Source: Enterococcus rivorum
GTDB lineage: Bacteria; Bacillota; Bacilli; Lactobacillales; Enterococcaceae
Length of the DNA stretch: 64,000 nucleotides
Direction of reading: 5' to 3'
Assembly (NCBI RefSeq): GCF_001742285.1
Contig: NZ_MIEK01000011.1
Span: forward strand, 1-64,000
The number at the start of each line of letters is the position of its first letter. Positions within the stretch are counted from its first letter, which is position 1. Made by a program: the position numbers and the translations under genes. Of the stretch, positions 47,637-55,684 are shown piece after piece. Below the pieces are notes generated by a model. That model was not told the DNA's origin and made no database searches. It saw only the letters and a list, made by a program, of their open reading frames with translations.

Positions 47637-48095
47637 ATGTTAAACTATTTTTATGATAATGATCTTATTCGTTTTTGTTCAGAAACCCCTAGTACGTGGC
47701 AAGAAGCTGTAAAAATCAGCTGTCAAACATTGCTGGAAAAAGAAATAATCAATCAGAAATATGTGGATGAAATTATTGAGTGTGTCCAAAAGTATGGACC
47801 TTATATTGTAATCGTACCTGGAGTTGCGATGCCTCACTCATCTGAAGATAGTGAAGGTGTTTTTGGGACAGCTATTTCCTTTACAAAAATGAATGACTCG
47901 GTTGTTTTTGAAGAAGGCAATCCAGAAAAAAATGCACAATTATTCTTTACTTTAGCAGCTAAAAATAGTGAAGAGCATGTAGAAAATATTTCTAAATTAT
48001 CAGAGATGCTAATGACTGAAGGATTAATTGAAGCCTTAATGGAAGTAACGACGATGGAAGAGTATCAGAAAGTTATGGACACTTTCGACATCTAG
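47637..48095 (+). CDS. ulaC: Ascorbate PTS EIIA component UlaC
   Basis: A 152-residue PTS EIIA domain of the mannitol/fructose type. The phosphorylated His is H67 in GVAMPHSSED. It accepts phosphate from HPr and passes it to UlaB. Start 47637 follows GGAAAGGAG; the in-frame ATG 47559 lies inside ulaG and is rejected. Here EIIA comes before EIIC and EIIB, unlike the E. coli ulaABC order. Confidence 0.92.
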   Translation: MLNYFYDNDLIRFCSETPSTWQEAVKISCQTLLEKEIINQKYVDEIIECVQKYGPYIVIVPGVAMPHSSEDSEGVFGTAISFTKMNDSVVFEEGNPEKNAQLFFTLAAKNSEEHVENISKLSEMLMTEGLIEALMEVTTMEEYQKVMDTFDI

Positions 48096-48110
48096 AAAGA
48101 AGGGGAAAAA

Positions 48111-49589
48111 ATGAATCAGATTTTAGATTTTTTATTGGGGATTTGGGACTATTTTGCTGCAAATATTTTAACGCAACCAGCTTTTCTTATTGGATTTATT
48201 GTTCTTTTAGGATACATGCTATTGAGGAAACCACTTTATGAAAGTATTGCCGGATTTTTAAAAGCAACCGTTGGTTACCTCATTTTAACGGTAGGTTCTG
48301 GTGGATTGGTCAATAATTTCCGACCGATTCTGGTGGGGTTAAAAGAACGATTCAATTTAGATGCAATGGTGATTGATCCCTATTTTGGACAAAATGCAGT
48401 AACCGCAGGAATTGAAGAGACGTTTGGCAGAACTTTTAGTGACACAATGATCTTATTATTGATTGCTTTTGTGATGAATATACTATTGGTTCGCTTTAAA
48501 AAATATACGAAACTTCGTGCAGTCTTTACAACGGGGAATGTTCAAATTCAGCAGGCAGCAACAGCTTTTTGGATTTTGCTATTTTGTTTCCCTGATTTAG
48601 GACAAATTCAAATCCTTCTGATAATGGGTCTAATTTTGGGTTGTTATTGGGCAGTAGGTTCTAATTTGACCGTAGATATTACGCAAGAATTAACGGAAGG
48701 AGCAGGCTTTGCGATTGCCCATCAACAAATGTTTGGTGTCTATATATTTGCTAAACTTTCTGAAAGAATGAAAAAAGACAAAAATAATCGCAAACTTGAA
48801 GATGTACAATTACCAGGCTTCCTATCAATTTTTAATGAGAATATGGTAGCTACCTCCATATTGATGCTGTTTTTCTTTGGCATTATTTTAGTTGTACTAG
48901 GACCAGAATACTTGATTCAAGCAGAATTCATGGTAGAAGGACAAAGTTTCTTCTTTTATATTTTACAAACAGCACTTTATTTTGCAGTTTACTTAGCGAT
49001 TTTACAGCTAGGTGTTCGGACTTTCGTTTCAGAATTGACAGAATCCTTCCAAGGAATTTCTAATACTTTACTTCCAGGAGCGGTTCCAGGAATTGATGTG
49101 GCAGCAACATTTGGTTTTGGTTCACCTAATGCAGTGACTATTGGCTTTCTATTCGGTGCGTTAGGTCAGTTTATTACGATTGGATTGTTGATTTTATTCA
49201 AATCCCCAACGATTGTTATTGCAGGATTTATTCCACTTTTCTTCGATAATGCAGTAATTGCCGTTTTTGCTAACAACCGTGGTGGGTTCAAAGCAGCATG
49301 TATTTTCCCATTCATTTCAGGGATTATTCAAGTATTAGGTTCAGCATTAATTGCAACCTTTATCGGACTTTCCCAATACGGAGGATATATCGGAATGTTT
49401 GACTGGGCGACAGTTTGGCCAATTATTACATTAGCAATGAAATTCTTAGGCTATTTTGGGATTGCCGCAGTGGTAGTAGCGTTATTAGCAATTCCTCAAT
49501 TACAATATCGAGCAAATCCAGAGGGATATTTCTTAATTACAGAAGATTATGATGAATATGTAAAGAAAATGGCTGCAAAAGAAGCTTAA
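48111..49589 (+). CDS. ulaA: Ascorbate PTS EIIC permease UlaA
   Basis: A 492-residue protein with about eleven hydrophobic helices, of the L-ascorbate EIIC family. Characteristic stretches are VGYLILTVGSGGLV, YFGQNAVTAGIEE near residue 105 and GAVPGIDVAATFGFGSPNAVT. It carries ascorbate across the membrane, with phosphorylation by UlaB. AGAAGGGG precedes the start, 15 bases after ulaC. Confidence 0.93.
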   Translation: MNQILDFLLGIWDYFAANILTQPAFLIGFIVLLGYMLLRKPLYESIAGFLKATVGYLILTVGSGGLVNNFRPILVGLKERFNLDAMVIDPYFGQNAVTAGIEETFGRTFSDTMILLLIAFVMNILLVRFKKYTKLRAVFTTGNVQIQQAATAFWILLFCFPDLGQIQILLIMGLILGCYWAVGSNLTVDITQELTEGAGFAIAHQQMFGVYIFAKLSERMKKDKNNRKLEDVQLPGFLSIFNENMVATSILMLFFFGIILVVLGPEYLIQAEFMVEGQSFFFYILQTALYFAVYLAILQLGVRTFVSELTESFQGISNTLLPGAVPGIDVAATFGFGSPNAVTIGFLFGALGQFITIGLLILFKSPTIVIAGFIPLFFDNAVIAVFANNRGGFKAACIFPFISGIIQVLGSALIATFIGLSQYGGYIGMFDWATVWPIITLAMKFLGYFGIAAVVVALLAIPQLQYRANPEGYFLITEDYDEYVKKMAAKEA

Positions 49590-49608
49590 ATAATAAGGAG
49601 GAAGAAAG

Positions 49609-49908
49609 ATGAGAGTTTTAGTATCGTGTGCAAATGGCTCAGGAACAAGCTTAATGATGAAAAAAAGTGTGGAAAAAGCCTTGAAGGAATTAGGCTTTAA
49701 CATTACAAACATCCATCACTGTGCGATTTCAGAAGGAAAAAGTACAGCTAGTCAGTATGATGTCGTTTTTTGTCCCATGAATTTTTTGAATATGTTTGAA
49801 GCCGCTCAGAAAAAAGGAATTACAGTCGTAGGGGTCAAAAACGTTATGTCAGCGAAAGAAATTAGTGAACGAGTACAAGAAACAAATTTAGCAGAACGAT
49901 TTAAATAG
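49609..49908 (+). CDS. ulaB: Ascorbate PTS EIIB component UlaB
   Basis: A 99-residue PTS EIIB domain of the lactose/ascorbate type. The phosphocysteine is Cys7 in RVLVSCANGSGTSLMM. It transfers phosphate from UlaC to ascorbate bound in UlaA. AAGGAGG is upstream of the ATG, 19 bases after ulaA. Confidence 0.93.
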   Translation: MRVLVSCANGSGTSLMMKKSVEKALKELGFNITNIHHCAISEGKSTASQYDVVFCPMNFLNMFEAAQKKGITVVGVKNVMSAKEISERVQETNLAERFK

Positions 49909-49917
49909 AATAGTCCA

Positions 49918-49964
49918 AGATAGAAAAGAGTAGCACTGAAAGTAGGTGGTTTTCTTTTCTATCT
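49918..49964 (+). other. Hairpin inside the ula operon (between ulaB and ulaD)
   Basis: A perfect 12-bp stem, AGATAGAAAAGA with TCTTTTCTATCT, around a 23-base loop. No T-run follows, so it is probably an RNA-stability or processing element that sets different levels of transporter and catabolic mRNA. Confidence 0.5.
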
Positions 49965-49990
49965 AATTGATAGATGGAGGCAAATGAAAA

Positions 49991-50629
49991 ATGGGAATTC
50001 CAAATTTACAAGTCGCATTAGATCATTCCAACTTGCCCAGTGCAATTGCAGATGTGGTGGCTGTTGGGGAAGTAGTAGATATTATCGAAGTAGGTACAAT
50101 TTTATGTTTACAAGCAGGTGAAGAAGCAGTTAAATGTATGCGAGCTTTGTATCCTAAAAAGACAATTGTTGCAGATACCAAATGTGCAGACGCTGGAGGA
50201 ACGGTAGCGAAAAATTGCCGGGAAGCAGGAGCTGACTGGATGACTGTTATCTGCTGTGCAACGATTCCAACAATGAAAGCAGCAGCCAAAGAAGTAAGCG
50301 AAGTTCAAGTTGAGCTATATGGTGATTGGACATATGAACAGGCTCAAAAATGGCTGGACGCAGGTATTTCACAAGCCATTTATCATCAAAGTCGTGATGC
50401 GTTGTTGGCAGGTGAAACATGGGGAGAAAAAGATTTATCTAAAGTGAAAAAATTAATTGAAATGGGGTTCAGAGTGTCTGTAACAGGAGGCTTGGATGTA
50501 GAAACATTGAAATTATTTGAAGGCGTAGCTGTTTATACGTTTATCACTGGTCGAGGAATCACTGCTGCGGAAGATCCGAAAGCCGCTGCACAAGCTTTTA
50601 AGGATGAAATTGATCGTATTTGGGGGTAG
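49991..50629 (+). CDS. ulaD: 3-keto-L-gulonate-6-phosphate decarboxylase UlaD
   Basis: A 212-residue orotidine-phosphate-decarboxylase-fold enzyme that converts 3-keto-L-gulonate-6-phosphate to L-xylulose-5-phosphate. Recognised by LQVALDHSNLPSA, VDIIEVGT, the DTKCADAGG metal/catalytic loop and VTGGLDVETL with FITGRGIT at the phosphate site. ATGGAGG precedes the ATG. Followed after six bases by ulaE. Confidence 0.93.
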   Translation: MGIPNLQVALDHSNLPSAIADVVAVGEVVDIIEVGTILCLQAGEEAVKCMRALYPKKTIVADTKCADAGGTVAKNCREAGADWMTVICCATIPTMKAAAKEVSEVQVELYGDWTYEQAQKWLDAGISQAIYHQSRDALLAGETWGEKDLSKVKKLIEMGFRVSVTGGLDVETLKLFEGVAVYTFITGRGITAAEDPKAAAQAFKDEIDRIWG

Positions 50630-50635
50630 TAACAA

Positions 50636-51496
50636 GTGACTACACTAGGAATATATGAAAAAGCATTACCGAAAGATATAAGTTGGAAAGAACGATTATT
50701 ACTAGCAAAAAAGCTAGGCTTTGATTTTGTTGAAATGTCTATTGATGAAACAGATGAGCGCTTAGCTCGATTGGACTGGACTAGCGAAGAACAAAAAGTA
50801 GTTATTGATGCCATCCATGAAACAGGGATTAAAATATTGTCAATTTGTTTGAGTGGTCATCGCCGTTTTCCTTTTGGTTCACGTGACAACCAAAAACGAG
50901 AACAGGCATTAACTTTAATGGAAAAAGCAGTGACGCTAGCATCAAATCTTGGCGTTCGAACCATACAATTAGCTGGTTATGACGTATATTACGAAGAAAA
51001 AAATCTAGCAACAAGAGAGTATTTTATAGAAAATTTAAAAGAAGCAGTTGCGATGGCATCAGCCAAAGAAGTTGTCTTGTCTATTGAAATTATGGATGAT
51101 CCATTTATGAACTCCATCTCAAAGTATCTAAATATTAAAGAACAAATTCGTTCGCCTTATCTACAAGTTTATCCAGACTTAGGTAATTTATCTGCTTGGC
51201 CAGAAAATGATGTTGGTCATGAATTGGAAAAAGGAATTGATCAAATTTCAGCTATTCATTTAAAAGATACTTTAGCAGTAACCGATAATTTTGAAGGGAA
51301 GTTCAAGGAAGTTCCTTTTGGTACGGGCTGCGTTGATTTCTCCGGCTGTTTGAAAACCTTGAAAAGATTAAACTACAACGGTCCTTTTCTAATTGAAATG
51401 TGGAGCGAAACAAGTGATAACCCCGAGAAAGAAATCCAGCAGGCGAAGGACTTTTTATTCCCTTATTTAAAGGAGGCAGGTTATCTTGAACCGTAG
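50636..51496 (+). CDS. ulaE: L-ribulose/xylulose-5-phosphate 3-epimerase UlaE
   Basis: A 286-residue TIM-barrel epimerase (xylose isomerase-like superfamily) that turns L-xylulose-5-phosphate into L-ribulose-5-phosphate. Features: GIYEKALP at the start, FDFVEMSIDE, SIEIMDDPFMNS, VYPDLGNLSAW, IHLKDT and FLIEMWSE, which carry the metal-binding Glu, Asp and His residues. GTG start at 50636. Overlaps ulaF by 11 bases. Confidence 0.92.
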   Translation: MTTLGIYEKALPKDISWKERLLLAKKLGFDFVEMSIDETDERLARLDWTSEEQKVVIDAIHETGIKILSICLSGHRRFPFGSRDNQKREQALTLMEKAVTLASNLGVRTIQLAGYDVYYEEKNLATREYFIENLKEAVAMASAKEVVLSIEIMDDPFMNSISKYLNIKEQIRSPYLQVYPDLGNLSAWPENDVGHELEKGIDQISAIHLKDTLAVTDNFEGKFKEVPFGTGCVDFSGCLKTLKRLNYNGPFLIEMWSETSDNPEKEIQQAKDFLFPYLKEAGYLEP

Positions 51497-52196
51497 TCAG
51501 TTAGTTGGAGAAATGAAAAAACGTGTTTTTGAAGCAAATTTATTATTACCAAAAGTTGGGCTTGTCAAACTTACGTGGGGGAATGTTAGTGAAATCAATC
51601 GTGAAATCGGCGCAATTGTCATTAAACCTAGTGGTGTTCCTTACGCTGAAATGAAGGTAGAAGACATGGTTGTGACCAATTTAGAAGGTGACGTAGTAGA
51701 AGGAACAATGAAACCATCATCAGATTTAGCGACCCATGTTGAGCTTTACAAAGCTTTTTCCAAAATTCAATCTGTTGTTCATACACATTCCAAAAATGCG
51801 GTCATGTGGGCACAAGCGGGGCGCGCAATTCCAGCCTATGGCACAACCCATGCTGATACGTTTTATGGAGAAGTTCCTTGCACAAGGCAGTTAACGAACG
51901 AAGAAGTGGAAAAAGCTTACGAAAAAGAGACAGGTAAGGTTATTATTGAAACTTTTGCAGAAAATAAACTGGACCCTTTAGCTACTCCAGGAGTCTTAGT
52001 TTATGGGCATGGACCTTTTACGTGGGGGGAAACACCTCAAAAAGCAGTTGAAAATGGTATCGTTTTAGACGAAATTGCTGACATGGCAAGTATGACAGAG
52101 GTAATAAATGAAAATTGTCAATCCATTCCTGATTATTTATTGGACAAGCATTACTTTAGAAAACATGGCGCAACGGCTTATTATGGGCAAAAATAG
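51486..52196 (+). CDS. ulaF: L-ribulose-5-phosphate 4-epimerase UlaF
   Basis: A 236-residue class II aldolase-family epimerase giving D-xylulose-5-phosphate, which enters the pentose phosphate or phosphoketolase route. Visible: KLTWGNVSEIN, KPSGVPY, and metal ligands in VHTHSKNA and GTTHADTF, with a third His in GHGPFTWG. Start is TTG 51486 with AAGGAGGCAGG upstream, inside the end of ulaE. Last gene of the operon, closed by a strong terminator. Confidence 0.92.
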   Translation: MNRSQLVGEMKKRVFEANLLLPKVGLVKLTWGNVSEINREIGAIVIKPSGVPYAEMKVEDMVVTNLEGDVVEGTMKPSSDLATHVELYKAFSKIQSVVHTHSKNAVMWAQAGRAIPAYGTTHADTFYGEVPCTRQLTNEEVEKAYEKETGKVIIETFAENKLDPLATPGVLVYGHGPFTWGETPQKAVENGIVLDEIADMASMTEVINENCQSIPDYLLDKHYFRKHGATAYYGQK

Positions 52197-52263
52197 TGAG
52201 TTGAAGTATTAAGTTAACAAAATTAATAATGACATACTAGGTTGACTTAAGGTGTCTTAAGAA

Positions 52264-52315
52264 GAGTTGATAGAGGTTAGAGAATTTATACTAGCCTATG
52301 TCAACTCGTTTTTTA
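52264..52315 (+). terminator. ula operon terminator
   Basis: Outer stem GAGTTGA with TCAACTC, inner AGG.TAG with CTA.CCT, then a T-run of six. Confidence 0.8.
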
Positions 52316-52318
52316 TCG

Positions 52319-52349
52319 TTGACTGTGTGGGTACCACGTAGTTTATAAT
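52319..52349 (+). promoter_or_regulatory. MerR-type promoter with 19-base spacer
   Basis: TTGACT (52319–52324), a 19-base spacer and TATAAT (52344–52349). The spacer contains the dyad GTGG-GTA-CCAC. Over-long spacers with a dyad are the hallmark of promoters controlled by MerR-family proteins, and a MerR gene remnant lies directly downstream. Confidence 0.6.
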
Positions 52350-52379
52350 GAAATAAACTTAGAGAAGGAGAAAGAGATC

Positions 52380-52700
52380 ATCGACTATTTGACAATAAAC
52401 CAATTATCTAATTTGTTAGAGCCAACGAATATATAGAGTTCGGTATTACGAAAAAATAGGATTGCTAATCCCTGCATATACTGAAGATAAGGGCTAAAAT
52501 TTTATGAGAAAAAAATTTATCGCTTAGACCAAATATTATTATTGAGAAAGTTTATTTTTTCAATTAATAAAATTTGAAGGAGTCTATTAGATAAGGAGTC
52601 GTACAAACAATCATTTGAAAAAAGTTTAAATCATTTAGAATCCGAACGACAAGCAATAAAACGAGCTGAAAAAGAATACTTAAAACTGCTACCAAACTAA
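52380..52700 (+). pseudogene. Decayed MerR-family regulator
   Basis: Fragments in shifting frames spell a MerR protein: (ATC for ATG) DYLTINQLSNLLEPTNI, then after one extra base RVRYYEKIGLLIPAYTEDKG, then after one missing base KFYEKKIYRLDQILLLRKFIFSINKI, an in-frame TGA, and SLLDKESYKQSFEKSL…LKLLPN to TAA 52700. That is the usual winged helix (RYYEKIGLL) plus coiled-coil dimer helix, about 107 residues. Four lesions, including the start codon (ATC at 52380, after AAGGAG), mean it is not functional. It probably once controlled itself and the permease gene that follows. Confidence 0.75.
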
Positions 52701-52833
52701 GCGTTTATGTTTTTTATCATTTAGAATCCATAGTTAGCTAAGTAAGTAACTTTTTCTACTATGAATTTGGACTTGAAAAAGTTATACTATAAAAATAGTT
52801 TTTATTTTTGTGATTTTTGAAAAGGGGATTTAT

Positions 52834-54149
52834 GTGGAGAAGAATCAGTTAAAAAGGGAAATTTCATTACTTGGAGCATTTGCTACCGTTATGGGAACAG
52901 TGATTGGTGCCGGTGTTTTTTTAAAGCAGCAACCGTAGTGAGTTATGCTCAATCGGCAAGTTTAACCATCTTTGCTTGGATTTTAGGTGGTGTTTTGACT
53001 ATTTGTGCAGGACTTACTAGCGCAGAGTTGGCAACGGCGATTCCTAAGACAGGTGGGGCAATCAAGTATATTGAGTATACCTATGGAAAATTACCAGGAT
53101 TTTTATTAGGTTGGGCGCAAAGTATTATTTATTTTCCCGCCAATATTGCAGCCCTATCAATTATTTTTAGTACCCAATTTATTCATCTATTTCATTTTTC
53201 AGATGATTTTTTACTGCCTGTAGCGATAGGAACAGGGCTAACAGTGACTATTATCAATCTATTAGGAACAAAAATAGCAGCAAATGTGCAATCATTTACT
53301 TTAATTGTAAAAATGATTCCTATCATAGTAATAGTAGTTGCAGGTCTTTTCATGCCAGCTACAACAGAAGTCTCTCTTTTTCCAGTAGTTGCTGGAAAGA
53401 ATGTCGGGTTTATCCAAGGCCTAAGTGGTGCTCTTTTAGCAACTATGTTTGCATATGACGGTTGGTTGGGTGTTGGAAATGTTGCTGGTGAGATGAAACG
53501 ACCAGAAAAAGATTTACCTAAAGCAATTGTTTTTGGCTTATTGTTTATAACTGGAATCTATGCACTCATCAATTTTGTCTTCTTAAAAACATTACCTATA
53601 GAAGCAATTGCAGGAAATAAAAATGCAGCTTCTGATGCATCGACAATAATTTTTGGATTAATTGGTGGAAAAATAGTAACCATTGGGATTTTAATTTCTG
53701 TTTATGGTGCTTTAAACGGCTACACAATGACAGGAATTCGTGTTCCTTATGCTTTAGCATTAGAAAAGATGATTCCGTTTAGTGGTTATTTTTCTAAACT
53801 ATCGAAGCGATTTACTGTTCCTTATGTTGCTGGACTATTCCAATTTTTTATCGCTGTGGTAATGATGTTTCTAGGAACGTTTGACTTGTTAACAGATATG
53901 TTAGTTTTTGTGATGTGGCTTTTTAGTATACTTATTTTTCTGGCTGTATTTATTTTGAGAAAGAGAGAACCTGATCTACTTAGACCCTATAAAGTTCCTT
54001 TTTACCCGGTGATTCCGATTGTAGCAATTATAGGTGGCTTGTTTATTCTAGTTACCACATTGTTTACACAGCCATTTCTTGCATTGACAGGAATTTTGAT
54101 TACATTATTAGGAGTTCCAGTTTATTTCTTTCAACAAAGCAAAGCTTAA
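52834..54149 (+). pseudogene. Amino-acid permease (APC family, SteT-like), frameshifted
   Basis: GTG 52834, after AAAAGGGG, begins MEKNQLKREISLLGAFATVMG and ends at TAG 52938. A one-base step back at TTTTTTA (52917–52923) gives GVF(F)KAATVVSYAQSASL and an open frame to 54149. Joined, it is about 438 residues with twelve helices and APC landmarks: GTVIGAGVFF, PKTGGAIKYIEYTYG, MFAYDGWLGVGNVAGEMKRPEKDLPKAI. Closest by eye to serine/threonine exchanger SteT. One T seems missing from an eight-T run. Loss of the neighbouring MerR gene favours real inactivation, but slippage at the T-run could restore some product. Confidence 0.8.
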
Positions 54150-54348
54150 AAAGCTATCTTCTTGATAAGCAACGTAATTTGAACTTTATCGACTTTGTGA
54201 AAAAAGTGTCATTTTTTTGATTAAGTAATAAAATAGACGCTTGTGAGTAAAGGGAAAATAATTAATTGAATAAGCGATGAATAAATCTTGTTTTAAAAAT
54301 AAAATAATTTTTATAAGTATATTGTAAGTCTTATTCCAATAAGTTTGG

Positions 54349-54430
54349 TATAATAGAAGAGATCTAAGTCTTTGTCTTAAGATAAAGCAGAATCTCTTGC
54401 CTGACCCTTTCAGGTGAGAGACTTTTTTTC
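54349..54430 (+). ncRNA. Candidate small RNA 1 upstream of comG
   Basis: TGG-TATAAT (54349–54354 is the -10, extended type) would start RNA near 54361. A first hairpin follows, CTTTGTCTT with AAGATAAAG (54370–54387). A terminator comes next, CTCTTGCCTGA with TCAGGTGAGAG (54394–54420), then seven Ts. The result would be a transcript of about 70 bases without an ORF. No -35 is clear. Strand and existence are inferred from promoter plus terminator only. Confidence 0.45.
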
Positions 54431-54486
54431 TCAAAAATTTTAGAAATATTGATAAAAGTTGAAAAGTATTCTCACAAAAATTCTAG

Positions 54487-54591
54487 TATAATGTAATTAT
54501 CAAAGAGATATACTATTTTGGGGAAGATAGTGCATCAAAACTCTTAATAAAATGGGAAATGCTGATTTTTCAACGTTTCCTATTTTTTTTT
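54487..54591 (+). ncRNA. Candidate small RNA 2 / leader upstream of comG
   Basis: A perfect TATAAT at 54487–54492 and, about 60 bases later, a hairpin with arms GGGAAATG and CGTTTCCT (54554–54581, two G·U pairs, inner TGA/TCA), followed by TATTTTTTTTT. The transcript would be about 90 bases. The -35 is not convincing. Confidence 0.4.
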
Positions 54592-54606
54592 GCTTTAAAT
54601 ATGTAA

Positions 54607-54657
54607 AATGACTAACAAAACGTAGCTAAAGGCTATGAGTTGTTGGTCATTTTTTTA
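54607..54657 (+). terminator. Third hairpin/T-run before comGA
   Basis: A 12-bp stem AATGACTAACAA with TTGTTGGTCATT (one G·U), an inner CGTAGC/GGCTATG helix and a T-run of seven. No promoter is seen between it and the second hairpin, so it may be an attenuator on read-through RNA into comGA, which starts 55 bases later. Outside these elements, 54150–54712 holds nothing else I can name. Confidence 0.6.
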
Positions 54658-54712
54658 TTTTTCGCAGAATTCCAGAAAAAACGCGTATTTCCTATTAAGG
54701 AGGGCAAAAACA

Positions 54713-55684
54713 ATGGCTGTAAAAAAAATATCTCAAGAGCTGATTGAGTGGGGAGTAAAGAACCACGCACAAGATTTATATGTTTTACCTAGTGAAGAGA
54801 AGTTTATTGTTTCTTTCCGCTATGATCAGGAAAAAGTAGTTTATAAAGAACTAGAAAAAGAACTAGGTGAGAAATTAATTTTTCATTTTAAATTTATCGG
54901 AGGGATGGATGTTGGAGAAAAAAGAAAAACGCAAATTGGAGCAGCTACCTATCGAATAGCAGGGGTAGATAGAAGAATCAGGTTATCAACAGTTGGTGAT
55001 TTTAGACAAAGAGAGAGCTTAGTTATACGTTTTCTACATTCTTTCGGCGAGAGCCCAGAACGATTTTTTTTGCCACAACAAATCCAAACGATTCAAAAGC
55101 AAATTAAGAAACGTGGCTTATATCTATTCTGTGGTCCTGTCGGCTCAGGAAAGACAACAACGATGTATAAGTTAGCAAAAGAAAGTGGAAAGAGTCGTCA
55201 AATTATCAGTGTAGAAGATCCAGTTGAAATAGAAGAAGAGAGCTTTCTTCAATTACAAACCAACCATAAAATTGAATTAACATATGACGCGTTGATTAAG
55301 CTATGTTTGAGACATCGACCAGATATTTTGATTATTGGTGAAATTAGAGATACTTCAACTGCCGAAGCAGCAATTCGCGCTGCTTTGACAGGACATAGAG
55401 TGTTTGCAACCTTACATGCCCGAAATGTAGCAGGTGTCTATGCACGACTACTTGAATTGGGAAGTCAAAAAAGAGAACTTTCAGAGTGTTTAAAAGGAAT
55501 CATTTACCAAAGGATTCTTCCTTCTACTTTACAAATTGACGAAAAGTATCAAAATGCCATTTTATTTGATTACGATTTTTCAGGAGAACAAAAAAAGCAA
55601 ACCAGATGGCAAGGTGTGCTAAGAAAGGCATGGACGTATGGTTTTATTACAAATCAGACATTTGCAGAGGAAGCAGAAACATAA
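54713..55684 (+). CDS. comGA: Competence pilus assembly ATPase ComGA
   Basis: A 323-residue type II/IV secretion ATPase that powers the competence pseudopilus for DNA uptake. Walker A is GPVGSGKTTT (about residue 142), the Asp box is ISVEDPVE, Walker B is ILIIGEIRDTSTAEAAIRAALTGH, and the His box is VFATLHARN. Start 54713 follows AAGGAGGG; ATG 54635 upstream lies in the terminator region and is rejected. First of seven comG genes; overlaps comGB. Confidence 0.93.
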   Translation: MAVKKISQELIEWGVKNHAQDLYVLPSEEKFIVSFRYDQEKVVYKELEKELGEKLIFHFKFIGGMDVGEKRKTQIGAATYRIAGVDRRIRLSTVGDFRQRESLVIRFLHSFGESPERFFLPQQIQTIQKQIKKRGLYLFCGPVGSGKTTTMYKLAKESGKSRQIISVEDPVEIEEESFLQLQTNHKIELTYDALIKLCLRHRPDILIIGEIRDTSTAEAAIRAALTGHRVFATLHARNVAGVYARLLELGSQKRELSECLKGIIYQRILPSTLQIDEKYQNAILFDYDFSGEQKKQTRWQGVLRKAWTYGFITNQTFAEEAET

